Assembly: GCA_937929805.1 (NCBI GenBank)
Contig: CALFUT010000004.1
Span: 33,550 to 97,549 of the forward strand
Direction of reading: 5' to 3'
Length of the DNA stretch: 64,000 bases
Source: an uncultured Pirellulaceae bacterium
Lineage (GTDB): Bacteria; Planctomycetota; Planctomycetia; Pirellulales; Pirellulaceae
This document shows positions 10,367-19,777 of the stretch, one piece after another. Every line of letters starts with the position of its first letter. Position 1 is the stretch's first letter. Below the pieces are notes generated by a model. It had not been told where the DNA came from, made no database searches, and saw only the letters and a program-made list of their open reading frames with translations. Made by a program: the position numbers and the translations under genes.

Positions 10367-10404
10367 AAAAACCCCATGAAAACCAGTGTTTCGTGGGGTT
10401 TTTT
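10367..10404 (+). terminator. Rho-independent terminator after tRNA-Asp
   Basis: A hairpin of about 12 bp (AACCCCATGAAA with TTTCGTGGGGTT, one G-U pair) is followed by a run of T. It begins 6 bases after the tRNA. Confidence 0.85.
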
Positions 10405-10414
10405 CGTGGGCTGA

Positions 10415-10546
10415 GGCTTTCATCATAAGAACGGGGAAGTGTTCACTAGCAGCGCCCTCGCGTTCGACGACATGGTGGATCGAGTCCTAGGTGCCTTCAC
10501 CTACGGAGACGCTGAACCAGTGGCCAACTTTAACATGACATCATGA
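10415..10546 (+). pseudogene. Possible C-terminal gene remnant
   Basis: A 43-codon stretch with no start codon at its head reads as plausible protein (FTSSALAFDDMVDRVLGAF) and ends in a normal stop. It lies between the tRNA terminator and hsdM, a common place for decayed inserts. I do not recognise a family, and a chance open frame of this length is possible. The remaining sequence to hsdM holds no other feature I can support. Confidence 0.25.
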
Positions 10547-10776
10547 TTGTGTGCGGAAGGAGTGGTAGCGCAGAAACGTGGACGGAGCACAGTCATTGTG
10601 AGCGCACTTCCTCTGCCCCTTGTTGCGTCTCTACGCTTTAAGCCTTCCCAGGCCGAACTTGGCTGCATGCTCACGCTCGTTCACTAAGTGAGAGCCAAAG
10701 AAGTTGAGGTATCGCAAAACTTGCAACCAAGCATTCCAATACATAATCTTTGAATGATCGCGTAGAACAAAAACAG

Positions 10777-12957
10777 ATGCCAAACAACCACCAAGAGATC
10801 GCGAACTTCATTTGGGGAATTTGCAACTTGTTGCGGGGACCGTACAAACGCAATGAGTATCGCAAAGTAATCCTTCCTTTGACCGTTCTGCGGCGTTTCG
10901 ACTGTCTGCTTGCCGACACAAAAGACGACGTGCTGGCGGAGCATAAGAAAATCAAAGCCAAACCCGATTCGGTCATCGAGCTGAAGCTAAGGGCCATCAC
11001 GGGGCGACCGTTTTACAACCTGTCTCGTATTCGCGATAAACACGGAGCAGCTTTTCCAAAGTTACTGGACGACCCAAACCAACTCGCTCCCAACCTGAAT
11101 AGTTTCATCAACGGGTTCTCGAAGAACGTTCGAAACATTCTGGACCGGTTCTCTTTCGACCAGCAGATCGCAAAGATGGCCGAAAAGGACCTGCTATTCG
11201 AGGTCATCAAAGCCTTTGCCAGTCCCAAGCTGGACCTCTCCGAAAGCGCCATCGACGAGACCCAGATGGGCTATGTCTTTGAGGAACTTATCCGAATCGG
11301 AGCGGAACAATCCAATGAAGAAGCAGGAGAACATTTCACCCCGCGTGAAGTCATCCGATTGATGGTCAACCTGCTACTTGACCCGGAAGAGGACCTACGC
11401 AAAAGCCACGTCGTCAAAACCATCTACGATCCCTCTTGCGGAACCGGCGGCATGCTCAGCGTCGCCGAACGCTACATTAAAGAACTCAACAACGAAGCCG
11501 CCCCCAAGTTGTTCGGTCAGGACTGGAACGACGAAGCGTGGGCCGTTTGCAAATCGGACATGCTGATCAAGGGCGATACCGCCGACAACATAGTGCTCGG
11601 TGATACCTTTACCGCTGACGGTTTCGCCAAAGACGATCAGGACGAAAAATGGCAATTCGACTACATGCTCGCCAACCCACCCTTTGGCGTCGAATGGAAA
11701 CAGCAAAAACGCTACATCGAAAAAGAAGTCGAAGACCATGGCTTTGACGGCCGCTTCGGAGCCGGACTGCCGCGAGTCAACGACGGAGCCCTGCTGTTCC
11801 TGCAACACATGCTCGACAAAATGCGAGCCCCACAGGACGGAGGCAGCCGCATCGCCATCGTCTTCAACGGCTCGCCCCTGTTCACCGGCGACGCAGGCAG
11901 CGGGGAAAGCAACATCCGCCAGTGGATCATCGAGCAGGACTGGTTGGAAGCGATCGTCGCCCTGCCGGAGCAACTGTTCTACAACACCGGCATCTCCACC
12001 TACATCTGGGTGTTAACCAACCGGAAAGAGAAAGCACGCAAAGGCAAAGTTCAACTGATCGACGCCCGCAACTTCTGGCTGCCGATGAAGAAGAGCCTCG
12101 GCAACAAGCGGCGAAAGATCGGCGACCCCACCGACACGCAATCACCCAACGATCCCGACCACGTCGGCGAGATCACCCGCATCTACGGGAACTTTACCGA
12201 CGACGAAGAACGCAAATTCGCTTGGCGCACCGTCCATCCTCGGCGAAAGCAACGCAAGGGCGACCCTGACGAACTCTCCATGGTCGTCAGCAAGATATTC
12301 GACAACGAAGACTTTGGCTTCCGTAAGATCACCGTCGAGCGGCCCTTGCGACTGAACTTCCAAGTCACCGATGAGCGGCTCGCTCGGATCGAAGACGAAA
12401 CCGGCTTCAAGAATCTGGCCACCAGCAAAAAGAAGAACGCCGCCACGCGACAAGCCGAAATCGAGGCGGGCCGCGTGCGTCAACAGAAGCTACGCGAATT
12501 CTTCAAGTCGCTACAAACGGAGCTCAGCGAAGACGGACAGCCGATGCTGTTTCGCGACCGCAAGGAGTTTTTGCAGCGACTGAAAGCCATCGACAAGCAA
12601 GAGGGCATCAAGCTCACCGCCGCCGAACTCAAAGCCGTGCTCGCTGGCCTGTCGGAGCGAGACGAAGACGCCGAAGTCTGCCGCAAGTCAGGCGGCCAGA
12701 TCGAAGCCGACTCCAGCCTCCGCGACACCGAATCCGTCCCGCTGAAGGAATCGGTGGACGAGTATTTTGAGCGCGAAGTCAAGCCACACGTTGGCGATGC
12801 GTGGATCGACGAGTCGAAGGAGAAAGTCGGCTACGAGATACCGCTCAATCGCCACTTCTATTGTTATGAGCCGCCGCGCGAATTGGACAAAATTGAAGCC
12901 AACATCAAAGATTTGGAATCGGAAATCGTTCAGTTGTTGAGGGAAGTCACTGCATGA
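10777..12957 (+). CDS. hsdM: Type I restriction-modification system, DNA methyltransferase subunit
   Basis: A 726-residue N6-adenine methyltransferase. The N-terminal HsdM domain (IWGICNLLRGPYKRNEYRKV) is followed by the catalytic domain, with motif I DPSCGTGGML near residue 218 (S-adenosylmethionine binding) and motif IV NPPF near residue 299 (target adenine). The long C-terminal region is helical and charged. It is longer than classical HsdM (about 500-530 residues). A TTG at 10750 is an alternative start; I prefer the first ATG because conserved sequence begins right after it, but neither has a clear Shine-Dalgarno. The stop overlaps the hsdS start (ATGA). It modifies host DNA together with HsdS. 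Confidence 0.95.
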   Translation: MPNNHQEIANFIWGICNLLRGPYKRNEYRKVILPLTVLRRFDCLLADTKDDVLAEHKKIKAKPDSVIELKLRAITGRPFYNLSRIRDKHGAAFPKLLDDPNQLAPNLNSFINGFSKNVRNILDRFSFDQQIAKMAEKDLLFEVIKAFASPKLDLSESAIDETQMGYVFEELIRIGAEQSNEEAGEHFTPREVIRLMVNLLLDPEEDLRKSHVVKTIYDPSCGTGGMLSVAERYIKELNNEAAPKLFGQDWNDEAWAVCKSDMLIKGDTADNIVLGDTFTADGFAKDDQDEKWQFDYMLANPPFGVEWKQQKRYIEKEVEDHGFDGRFGAGLPRVNDGALLFLQHMLDKMRAPQDGGSRIAIVFNGSPLFTGDAGSGESNIRQWIIEQDWLEAIVALPEQLFYNTGISTYIWVLTNRKEKARKGKVQLIDARNFWLPMKKSLGNKRRKIGDPTDTQSPNDPDHVGEITRIYGNFTDDEERKFAWRTVHPRRKQRKGDPDELSMVVSKIFDNEDFGFRKITVERPLRLNFQVTDERLARIEDETGFKNLATSKKKNAATRQAEIEAGRVRQQKLREFFKSLQTELSEDGQPMLFRDRKEFLQRLKAIDKQEGIKLTAAELKAVLAGLSERDEDAEVCRKSGGQIEADSSLRDTESVPLKESVDEYFEREVKPHVGDAWIDESKEKVGYEIPLNRHFYCYEPPRELDKIEANIKDLESEIVQLLREVTA

Positions 12958-14300
12958 TTGCCCCAACGAAGAACAACGATTTCGCCAATCTCTCACTACC
13001 GAAAGATTGGGATTACTTGCCGCTGAAGCGACTTGTAACTGAGCCACTGAAATATGGAGCGAACGAGTCCGCCGAATATGACGATCCCGCTTGGCCTCGT
13101 TATGTCCGGATTACGGACGTAACCGAGAATGGAAAACTCCGAGAAGAAACTTTCAGGTCACTGCCACCAGCAATCGCTAGTGATTACCTCCTAAAACACG
13201 GAGACATTCTCTTCGCTCGAAGTGGCGCAACATCTGGGAAATCGTTCATGTATCGAGACGAATGGGGACCCTGCGCTTACGCAGGCTACATGATTCGGGC
13301 TCGTTTGAATCTCAAGAAATGTAACCCAAACTTTCTGCGGTATTTCACAGCGTCAACTCTTTATTGGGCGTGGATTTCGTCGAGCCTAATTCAGGCCACA
13401 ATCCAAAATGTAAGTGCCGAAAAATACAATGACATTCGTATTCCACTTCCCGACCCTGACGAGCAAAAACAGATCGCTCGTTTTCTGGATTCGGCGGTGG
13501 GGAAGATCGACACGTTGGTGTCGAAGAAGCGAGAGCTGATCGAATTGCTTCAGGAAAAGCGTCGAGCGTTGGTCTCGCGTTGTGTCACTCGCGGGCTGCC
13601 GCCCGACGCCGCCCGCGCCGCCGGACTCGATCCCCAACCAAAACTCAAACCCTCCGGTGTCGATTGGCTCGGCGATGTGCCGGAGCATTGGGATGTAGTC
13701 CAACTTCGCAGGAAATGGGATGTCCTCGATTGCAAGCACAAGACAGTCTCATTCGTGGATGACGAAGATGCGTTCCCGCTTGCAAGTATTCGAGAGGTTA
13801 GTTCCTTTGAAGTCGATCTGAGCAATGCGAAACGTACGACGCGAGAAGAATATCTCGACATGATCGACGGAGAACGCGACCCAAGAATTGGTGACATCAT
13901 CTACAGTCGCAACGCGACGGTTGGCGACGCTTCCATTGTCGCAACTGAGAAACCTTTCTGTATGGGCCAAGACGTGTGTCTTATCCGATCAGTTTCTCAA
14001 CATCCCCGCTACGTGATTTACATGCTGCGTTCAATTCCGCTCCTTGAACAAGCGGAGTCGATGATGATTGGCTCTACGTTTAGACGAATCAACGTCGGTC
14101 AGATCAAACAGTACTGGACTGCTCTACCGCCGCACGATGAACAAGTTGAAATCGCCAAGTATCTCGATACTGAAACTAGTCGGATTGACACACTTCTTGC
14201 CAAAGTAGACGAGGCTACCGAGCGACTGACGGAATACCGTTCCGCCCTCATCACTGCCGCAGTCACCGGCAAAATCGACGTTCGAGAGGTAGAGGTATGA
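12954..14300 (+). CDS. hsdS: Type I restriction-modification system, specificity subunit
   Basis: A 448-residue protein with the duplicated HsdS plan. Target-recognition domain 1 spans about residues 15-170 and a conserved helical spacer about 175-225 (DEQKQIARFLDSAVGKIDTL, then a long coiled coil). Domain 2 spans about 240-390, with a second spacer from DEQVEIAKYLDTETSRIDTL to the end. The two domains each read half of a bipartite DNA site. The central repeat VPEHWDVVQLRRKWD starts the second half as expected. Its start overlaps the hsdM stop by 4 bases, so the two subunits are coupled. Confidence 0.95.
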   Translation: MIAPTKNNDFANLSLPKDWDYLPLKRLVTEPLKYGANESAEYDDPAWPRYVRITDVTENGKLREETFRSLPPAIASDYLLKHGDILFARSGATSGKSFMYRDEWGPCAYAGYMIRARLNLKKCNPNFLRYFTASTLYWAWISSSLIQATIQNVSAEKYNDIRIPLPDPDEQKQIARFLDSAVGKIDTLVSKKRELIELLQEKRRALVSRCVTRGLPPDAARAAGLDPQPKLKPSGVDWLGDVPEHWDVVQLRRKWDVLDCKHKTVSFVDDEDAFPLASIREVSSFEVDLSNAKRTTREEYLDMIDGERDPRIGDIIYSRNATVGDASIVATEKPFCMGQDVCLIRSVSQHPRYVIYMLRSIPLLEQAESMMIGSTFRRINVGQIKQYWTALPPHDEQVEIAKYLDTETSRIDTLLAKVDEATERLTEYRSALITAAVTGKIDVREVEV

Positions 14301-14392
14301 GCGCCGATTTCATCGTCAACAGTTTTGAAGCATACCTCGACGTGATCCAATCGGGATTGTCGAAGCTCGACGGACGCCGGTACAACCAAACC

Positions 14393-14460
14393 GTGAGCGG
14401 CAAGGCACTAGTCGCCGCTTCGTTGCGCTGGTTACCGGCGGCTAGCGCCTTGCCGCTCAC
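14393..14460. repeat. Palindromic REP-like element, 25-bp arms
   Basis: Left arm 14393-14417 and right arm 14436-14460 are inverted repeats matching at 23 of 25 positions, with an 18-base loop. The sequence (GTGAGCGGCAAGGC and its complement) resembles dispersed palindromes I recall from Rhodopirellula-type genomes; that link is from memory. It lies in the non-coding gap between hsdS and the AlbA-like gene. Confidence 0.8.
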
Positions 14461-14477
14461 AATACGTTCGCACTCCA

Positions 14478-14553
14478 CTCTGCGCCCTCCGCGTCTCTGC
14501 GTTTCCAACTTCACGACGGGTTTATTAAACGCAGAGTCGCAGAGAACGCAGAG
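14478..14553. repeat. Second inverted repeat, 27-bp arms
   Basis: Arm 14478-14504 and arm 14527-14553 are complementary at 23 of 27 positions. Each arm is built of degenerate GCAGAG/CTCTGC units, a low-complexity palindrome type that is dispersed in many environmental genomes. It ends 27 bases before the AlbA-like start codon, so transcripts would carry a hairpin in the leader. Confidence 0.75.
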
Positions 14554-14580
14554 ATTTTCTCAAAATCGAGAGGCCGTTTT

Positions 14581-16458
14581 ATGAAAACAGCTCAAGAACT
14601 TCTCGACGAACTCAATGCGGCCGACGAAAGCACACGCATCGAAGCCAAGCGTGCCTCCGAGATCGGCAAAAGCATTTTAGAAACCGTTTGCGCCTATGCG
14701 AATGAACCGGGCCTTGGCGGCGGCTATTTGTTGCTGGGAGTGGTGCCGGTCGAGAACTCGTTTTGGCCCATGTACGAACCGGTCAATATCGCAGACCCTG
14801 ACAAGATCCAAGCCGATCTGGCGTCTCAGTGTGCGTCGATGTTCAATGCCGCGATCCGACCGCAAGTTCGCGTCGATCAACTGTCTGGAAAAAATGTGAT
14901 CGTCGTTTTTGTTCCCGAATCGAGTCCGCATGAAAAACCGGTCCACTTTAAGAATAAACCGCTGCCGGCAAGTGCTTGGCGACGAATCGGATCGACCGAT
15001 CAACAGTGTACCGACGATGACATGGTCGTGTTTTATCAAAGCCGCAAAAGCGAGTCGTTTGATGAACAGGTACTGGCGGATGCTCGTCGATCCGATATTG
15101 ATCCCGAAGTGGTCGATCTTTATCGCAAGCTACGTCGTGAAGTCAATTCCTCTGCCGAAGAGCTAAATTGGTCAGATGATGATTTGCTGGAATCTTTGAA
15201 GGCCGTACGCCAAACTGAGCAGGGGCTTCAGCCTACCGTTGCGGGCATTTTACTTTTCGGCACGCCAATGGCGTTGCGTCGGTTGTTTCCGATGATGCGA
15301 ATCGACTATATGCGTGTTAATGGAACTCGATGGGTGGAAGATCCTGACCGCCGATTCGATACGGTGGAAATTCGGAGCCCATTGATTCGGGCGATCAATC
15401 GTGCTCGTTCAGCCGTGCTGGATGATATTCCCAAAGCGTTTTCGCTGCCGGCAGATCAAACGCAAAGCATCGAAGAATCGACGTTGCCCGAACGCGTTGT
15501 GCGTGAGGTTGTTGCCAATGCCGTGATGCACCGCGACTATCGCAAACACGGCTCGATCCAGTTGATTCGGTACTCAAACCGACTGGAGATTCGCAATCCG
15601 GGTTATTCGCTGAAGGCTCCTGAACGTTTGGGCGAACCCGGTTCCGATATCAGAAACCCCACGATTGCAGCGGCGCTATACGATTTAAAAATGGCGGAAA
15701 CCAAGGGCAGTGGAATTCGCGTGATGCGTTCGGAAATGGAAGCTCGTGGACTTTCGCCGCCGCTTCTGGAATCTGACCGAACTGGAAATCAGTTTATGGC
15801 GATGCTGTTGTTTCATCACTTTCTCGGCGAGCAGGATATTGAGTGGCTGTCTTCGCTGGGGCAAGAGCTGACCAACGAAGAGCGTCGAGCGATGGTGCAA
15901 GCGCGTGAGGTAGGTGCGGTTGATAACTCGACCTATCGAGATCTGAATCGGGACGCGGATACTCTTACGGCCAGCCGACACCTACGAAGACTTTGCGACT
16001 TGAAACTGCTGGAGAAAAAGGGAAAAGCAGCGAAGACCTACTACATTCCCACGGATCTTGCATTGGCCAACTGGCCTCCAAAGTCGCCTGAATCACCGGA
16101 GCTCAGGGGCAAACCACCGGAGTCTGACACCAAACCACCGGAGCTCGTGGGGAAACCACCGGAGCTTGAACTGCCTGAAGCGATCGCCGCCAAAATCAGT
16201 AGCTTGGGTGGCAAAGCGGCAAAAGGGGACTTGGTGACGGTGATTATGGAATTGCTGGCGTGGCGGGAACTGTCATTGGCGGAAATTGCGGGTTTCGTCG
16301 ATCGGAATCCTGATCACATTCGCAAAACGTACTTAAATGAAATGATCCGGGCTGATCTGATCAGGCCAATGTCAGATTCTCCAAATGATCCGCGGCAAAC
16401 CTATCGAGCTACATCTGTCATAAAACAAATTGAACGTGATGAACAAACAGACGACTGA
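14581..16458 (+). CDS. AlbA_2/Schlafen-type putative transcriptional regulator (RecG-like ATPase C-domain)
   Basis: A 625-residue protein. The N-terminal AlbA_2 domain (about residues 10-150, ESTRIEAKRASEIGKSILET, then GGGYLLLGV) is shared with Schlafen-related proteins and bacterial regulators. A HATPase_c_4-type region around residues 300-400 contains ERVVREVVANAVMHRDYRKH, then YSNRLEIRNPG and ETKGSGIRVMR. Winged-helix-like segments follow. Between them lies a proline-rich linker near residues 500-530 with four PPE/SPE repeats. Such genes often sit inside type I restriction loci, as here between hsdS and hsdR. Regulation of the locus or an accessory defence role is inferred. The hsdR start overlaps its end. 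Confidence 0.8.
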   Translation: MKTAQELLDELNAADESTRIEAKRASEIGKSILETVCAYANEPGLGGGYLLLGVVPVENSFWPMYEPVNIADPDKIQADLASQCASMFNAAIRPQVRVDQLSGKNVIVVFVPESSPHEKPVHFKNKPLPASAWRRIGSTDQQCTDDDMVVFYQSRKSESFDEQVLADARRSDIDPEVVDLYRKLRREVNSSAEELNWSDDDLLESLKAVRQTEQGLQPTVAGILLFGTPMALRRLFPMMRIDYMRVNGTRWVEDPDRRFDTVEIRSPLIRAINRARSAVLDDIPKAFSLPADQTQSIEESTLPERVVREVVANAVMHRDYRKHGSIQLIRYSNRLEIRNPGYSLKAPERLGEPGSDIRNPTIAAALYDLKMAETKGSGIRVMRSEMEARGLSPPLLESDRTGNQFMAMLLFHHFLGEQDIEWLSSLGQELTNEERRAMVQAREVGAVDNSTYRDLNRDADTLTASRHLRRLCDLKLLEKKGKAAKTYYIPTDLALANWPPKSPESPELRGKPPESDTKPPELVGKPPELELPEAIAAKISSLGGKAAKGDLVTVIMELLAWRELSLAEIAGFVDRNPDHIRKTYLNEMIRADLIRPMSDSPNDPRQTYRATSVIKQIERDEQTDD

Positions 16459-19400
16459 AAAAGCCTTTGAAACTTACGTCGAAGAGATTCTGACGACAAC
16501 GTCTGGATGGACTAGAGGTGCGGGCCACCAGTGGGATAAATCGATCGCTATGTTCCCCGATCGAGTTTGCGCGTTTCTTGAGCGGACTCAGGTCAAACTT
16601 TGGGGCGAAATGCGTGAACTCCACGGCGATGCTCTGGAAGCGATGATCGTGAAGGGGCTTGTGAAGGAACTTGAAATCAAAGGGACACTGCATGTTCTCA
16701 GACACGGCTTCAAGTTCTACGGCAAGCTATTCCGGATGGCATACTTCAAACCTGCCCACTCGTTAGCGGACGACGTCTCAGAGTTGTACGAACAAAACGA
16801 ACTAACCGTTACGCGGCAAATACCTTGCCACCCCAAAGACAATAGCACGGTTGATATCCTTCTGTCACTCAATGGCCTGCCTCTAGCGACCATTGAACTG
16901 AAGAACCCGCAAACCGGCCAGAACTGGCGAAACGCAATTAAACAGTACAAGGAAGATCGCCTGCCGTCTGCTCCAATGTTCGGTTTCAAAACTCGCAGCC
17001 TCGTACACTTCGCTGCCGACAGCGAAGAAGTCTACATGACGACGCGGCTGAGGAAAGAAAAGACCTACTTCCTTCCGTTCAATCGAGGCAGTCACCCAAA
17101 CAAAATTGAATGTGGTGCCGGTAACCCGGCGCACAAGTCCGGCTATCGAACCGGCTACTTTTGGGAAGACATTCTCCAACGGGATAGCTTCCTAGAAATC
17201 ATCGGCCAGTTCATGTTCCTCGCTAAGAAGGACGAGAAGGTAGATGACGGCAAGGGTGGTAGCAAAAGAATTACGACCGAGACGATGATCTTTCCTCGCT
17301 ACCATCAACTTGATGCGGTCAGGAAGTTGATTGCGACCGCCCGCGCGGAGGGGACCGGTAACAACTATCTGATTCAACACTCGGCTGGTAGCGGAAAAAC
17401 GAACAGTATCTCATGGCTTGCCCATCGACTTGCCAGCCTTCACACCGCGTCTGATAAGAAGATCTACGACTGCGTCGTCGTCATTACTGACCGTCAGGTT
17501 CTCGATAGCCAATTGCAAGATGCGGTCTACCAAATTGAGCATGCTCAAGGCGTGGTGCAGGCGATCGACGAGAACTCGAAACAGCTCGCCGAATCTCTCG
17601 CCGACGGCACGAAGATCGTCGTCACGACCCTCCAGAAGTTTCCCTTTGTGATGAAGGGGCTGCTAAAAGTCGCCGGTGCCGAAGACGTAGACAATCCTGA
17701 TGAACAATCGAAGGCCAAGGCCAAGGAATGGGAGGCTCAAATTGCCAACCGAAAGTATGCGATGATCGTTGATGAGGCCCATTCGAGCCAATCAGGTGAG
17801 TCTGCCCGGGAAATGAAGGAGATTCTGGGAGCCAACGCTCAACAAGCCAAGGACGAAGCCGAAGAGGACGATGGTGATTCGGAATCAATGCTCAACGCGG
17901 TGATGGCATCGCGTGGTCGTCAGCCCAACCTCAGCTTCTTCGCATTTACCGCAACACCCAAAGGCAAAACGCTAGAGCTTTTCGGAACACCGGGAAAGGA
18001 CGGAAAGCCAGAGGCGTTTCACACCTACAGCATGCGGCAAGCCATCGACGAAGGCTTTATTCTCGACGTACTTCGCAACTACACCACCTACGAGACTTAC
18101 TTCCGGCTGGTAAAAGCCAACGAAGAAGACAAGACGATTCCCAAACGCAAAGGCGCGAAGGCGCTAGGGAAATTCATGGTGATGCACCCGCACAGCATCG
18201 AACAGAAGATCGAAGTGATCGTCGAACACTTCCGGCGAAGCGTACGGCATCACCTCAAAGGACGCGCTAAAGCGATGGTGGTGACTTCCTCGCGTCAACT
18301 CGCTGTGAAATACCGGCTGGCCTTTGATCGTTACCTGAAAGAGAACGGCTACGACGATATCAAGGCGTTGGTTGCCTTCAGCGGAAAGGTCGAGCTGCCT
18401 GCTGACGACTCAGATTACACCGGGCCGGATTCATCGACGTACACCGAACCCCAAATGAATCTTGACTCAAACGGCAACACGATCAGCGAGAAGCAACTTC
18501 GCGAGAAGTTTGCCACCGATGATTTCCAAGTGCTGCTGGTAGCAAACAAGTATCAAACAGGTTTCGATCAACCTTTGTTGATGGCCATGTATGTCGATAA
18601 GCGACTCGATGGAGTTCAAGCCGTTCAGACCCTCTCCCGACTCAACCGAAAGATTCGCGGAAAGGAAGAGCCGTTCGTTCTGGATTTCGTTAACAATGCC
18701 AACGACATCTTCAAGGCGTTCAAGCCCTACTTCGACGCAACGCAGCTTCAGGAAAAGGCTGATCCAGCCCAACTAGGCCAAATGAAGCACGAGCTGGACG
18801 CGCAACAGATTTACCATTGGAGTGAAGTCGAAGCATTCGCAAAAATTTTCTACAAGCTCCCGGATCGCCAACGAGCCAAAGACCACGCCGACCTCAACCG
18901 TTGGGTTCAGCCCTGCGTTGATCGTTTCAAAGCGTTTGATGACGAAGATGAGAAGAAATGGGAATTCAGAGACAGGTTCTCGGCCTTCGTACAGCTGTAT
19001 TCATTCCTTAGCCAAGTCATGCCATACCCTGACCCGGAATTTGAGCGACTATACAGCTTCGGGAAATTCGCCCTGCCGCATCTTCCAACTGGTCGTGATT
19101 CATCGTCAGTTAATCTGGCCGACGACGTATCGCTGGAGTACTACAGACTGTCACGCGTGTGGTCTGGGGCCATCGAACTTCGCGAAGAGGGCGAACCATA
19201 CGTAAAGAGCCCTACAGACGTTGGAACTGGTCGATCCAAGGAAGACCATGTCGAGCTTTCGGAACTCATCAAGACCCTGAATGACAGGTTTGGTACCGAC
19301 TTCAAGGAGGAAGATCGCTACTTTGCCAAACAGTTCTGCGAAAAGGCCGCAAAGAATGAGCGGATCATTAAGACTGCTAAGGCGAACCCTTTGGACAAGT

Positions 19401-19567
19401 TCCAACTGGGCATCAAAGAGATGCTCTCTGAATTCATGATCCAAGCGATGGGAGATAACGATGAATTTGTGACTAAATACATGAGCGATCCCAAGTTCCA
19501 AGCCGCGGCGCTACCGTTTCTTGCGAAAACAATCCACGATTCAGTGAACGCGTTCAGCGAGGAATAG
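16439..19567 (+). CDS. hsdR: Type I restriction-modification system, restriction/translocase subunit
   Basis: A 1042-residue motor-nuclease. The N-terminal PD-(D/E)xK nuclease site shows ELKNPQTGQNW near residues 152-154. The helicase core has Walker A AGSGKTNS near 315, DEAHSSQSG near 444 and FFAFTATPKG near 500. RecA2 motifs follow (ANKYQTGFDQPLL and QTLSRLNR), and the C-terminal helical region should dock on HsdM/HsdS. It translocates unmodified DNA and cuts at a distance. I prefer ATG 16439 to GTG 16436 or TTG 16430. The start lies inside the end of the AlbA-like gene, so all four genes probably form one operon. All key motifs are intact. Confidence 0.95.
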   Translation: MNKQTTEKAFETYVEEILTTTSGWTRGAGHQWDKSIAMFPDRVCAFLERTQVKLWGEMRELHGDALEAMIVKGLVKELEIKGTLHVLRHGFKFYGKLFRMAYFKPAHSLADDVSELYEQNELTVTRQIPCHPKDNSTVDILLSLNGLPLATIELKNPQTGQNWRNAIKQYKEDRLPSAPMFGFKTRSLVHFAADSEEVYMTTRLRKEKTYFLPFNRGSHPNKIECGAGNPAHKSGYRTGYFWEDILQRDSFLEIIGQFMFLAKKDEKVDDGKGGSKRITTETMIFPRYHQLDAVRKLIATARAEGTGNNYLIQHSAGSGKTNSISWLAHRLASLHTASDKKIYDCVVVITDRQVLDSQLQDAVYQIEHAQGVVQAIDENSKQLAESLADGTKIVVTTLQKFPFVMKGLLKVAGAEDVDNPDEQSKAKAKEWEAQIANRKYAMIVDEAHSSQSGESAREMKEILGANAQQAKDEAEEDDGDSESMLNAVMASRGRQPNLSFFAFTATPKGKTLELFGTPGKDGKPEAFHTYSMRQAIDEGFILDVLRNYTTYETYFRLVKANEEDKTIPKRKGAKALGKFMVMHPHSIEQKIEVIVEHFRRSVRHHLKGRAKAMVVTSSRQLAVKYRLAFDRYLKENGYDDIKALVAFSGKVELPADDSDYTGPDSSTYTEPQMNLDSNGNTISEKQLREKFATDDFQVLLVANKYQTGFDQPLLMAMYVDKRLDGVQAVQTLSRLNRKIRGKEEPFVLDFVNNANDIFKAFKPYFDATQLQEKADPAQLGQMKHELDAQQIYHWSEVEAFAKIFYKLPDRQRAKDHADLNRWVQPCVDRFKAFDDEDEKKWEFRDRFSAFVQLYSFLSQVMPYPDPEFERLYSFGKFALPHLPTGRDSSSVNLADDVSLEYYRLSRVWSGAIELREEGEPYVKSPTDVGTGRSKEDHVELSELIKTLNDRFGTDFKEEDRYFAKQFCEKAAKNERIIKTAKANPLDKFQLGIKEMLSEFMIQAMGDNDEFVTKYMSDPKFQAAALPFLAKTIHDSVNAFSEE

Positions 19568-19777
19568 TTGCTTCGTCGACCCGCAGCAATTTTGTTTGGT
19601 GTGCGTTTACGAGCAATACGTTCGGAAATGAAAAATGCCGGTGCTTTTTCTCGCTATTTTTTTCCTGCTAGCGGGGCCTCTCAATGCTCGTGCCCTGATC
19701 AAATTTGCTTGATACACTTGACGTGATTTCCTCGGGCTAAGGCATCGCTGCCGTTTGATTCATTGCAAGGTTAGAAA

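Noticed and set aside
11395..11973. Minus-strand ORF of 192 codons
   Set aside because: It is antisense to the methyltransferase motifs of hsdM.
14297..14584. 95-codon ORF between hsdS and the AlbA-like gene
   Set aside because: It runs through the two palindromic repeats and has no other support.
10361..19770. Integrated element with att sites at tRNA-Asp
   Set aside because: No integrase and no second copy of the tRNA 3' end near the end of the hsd locus.
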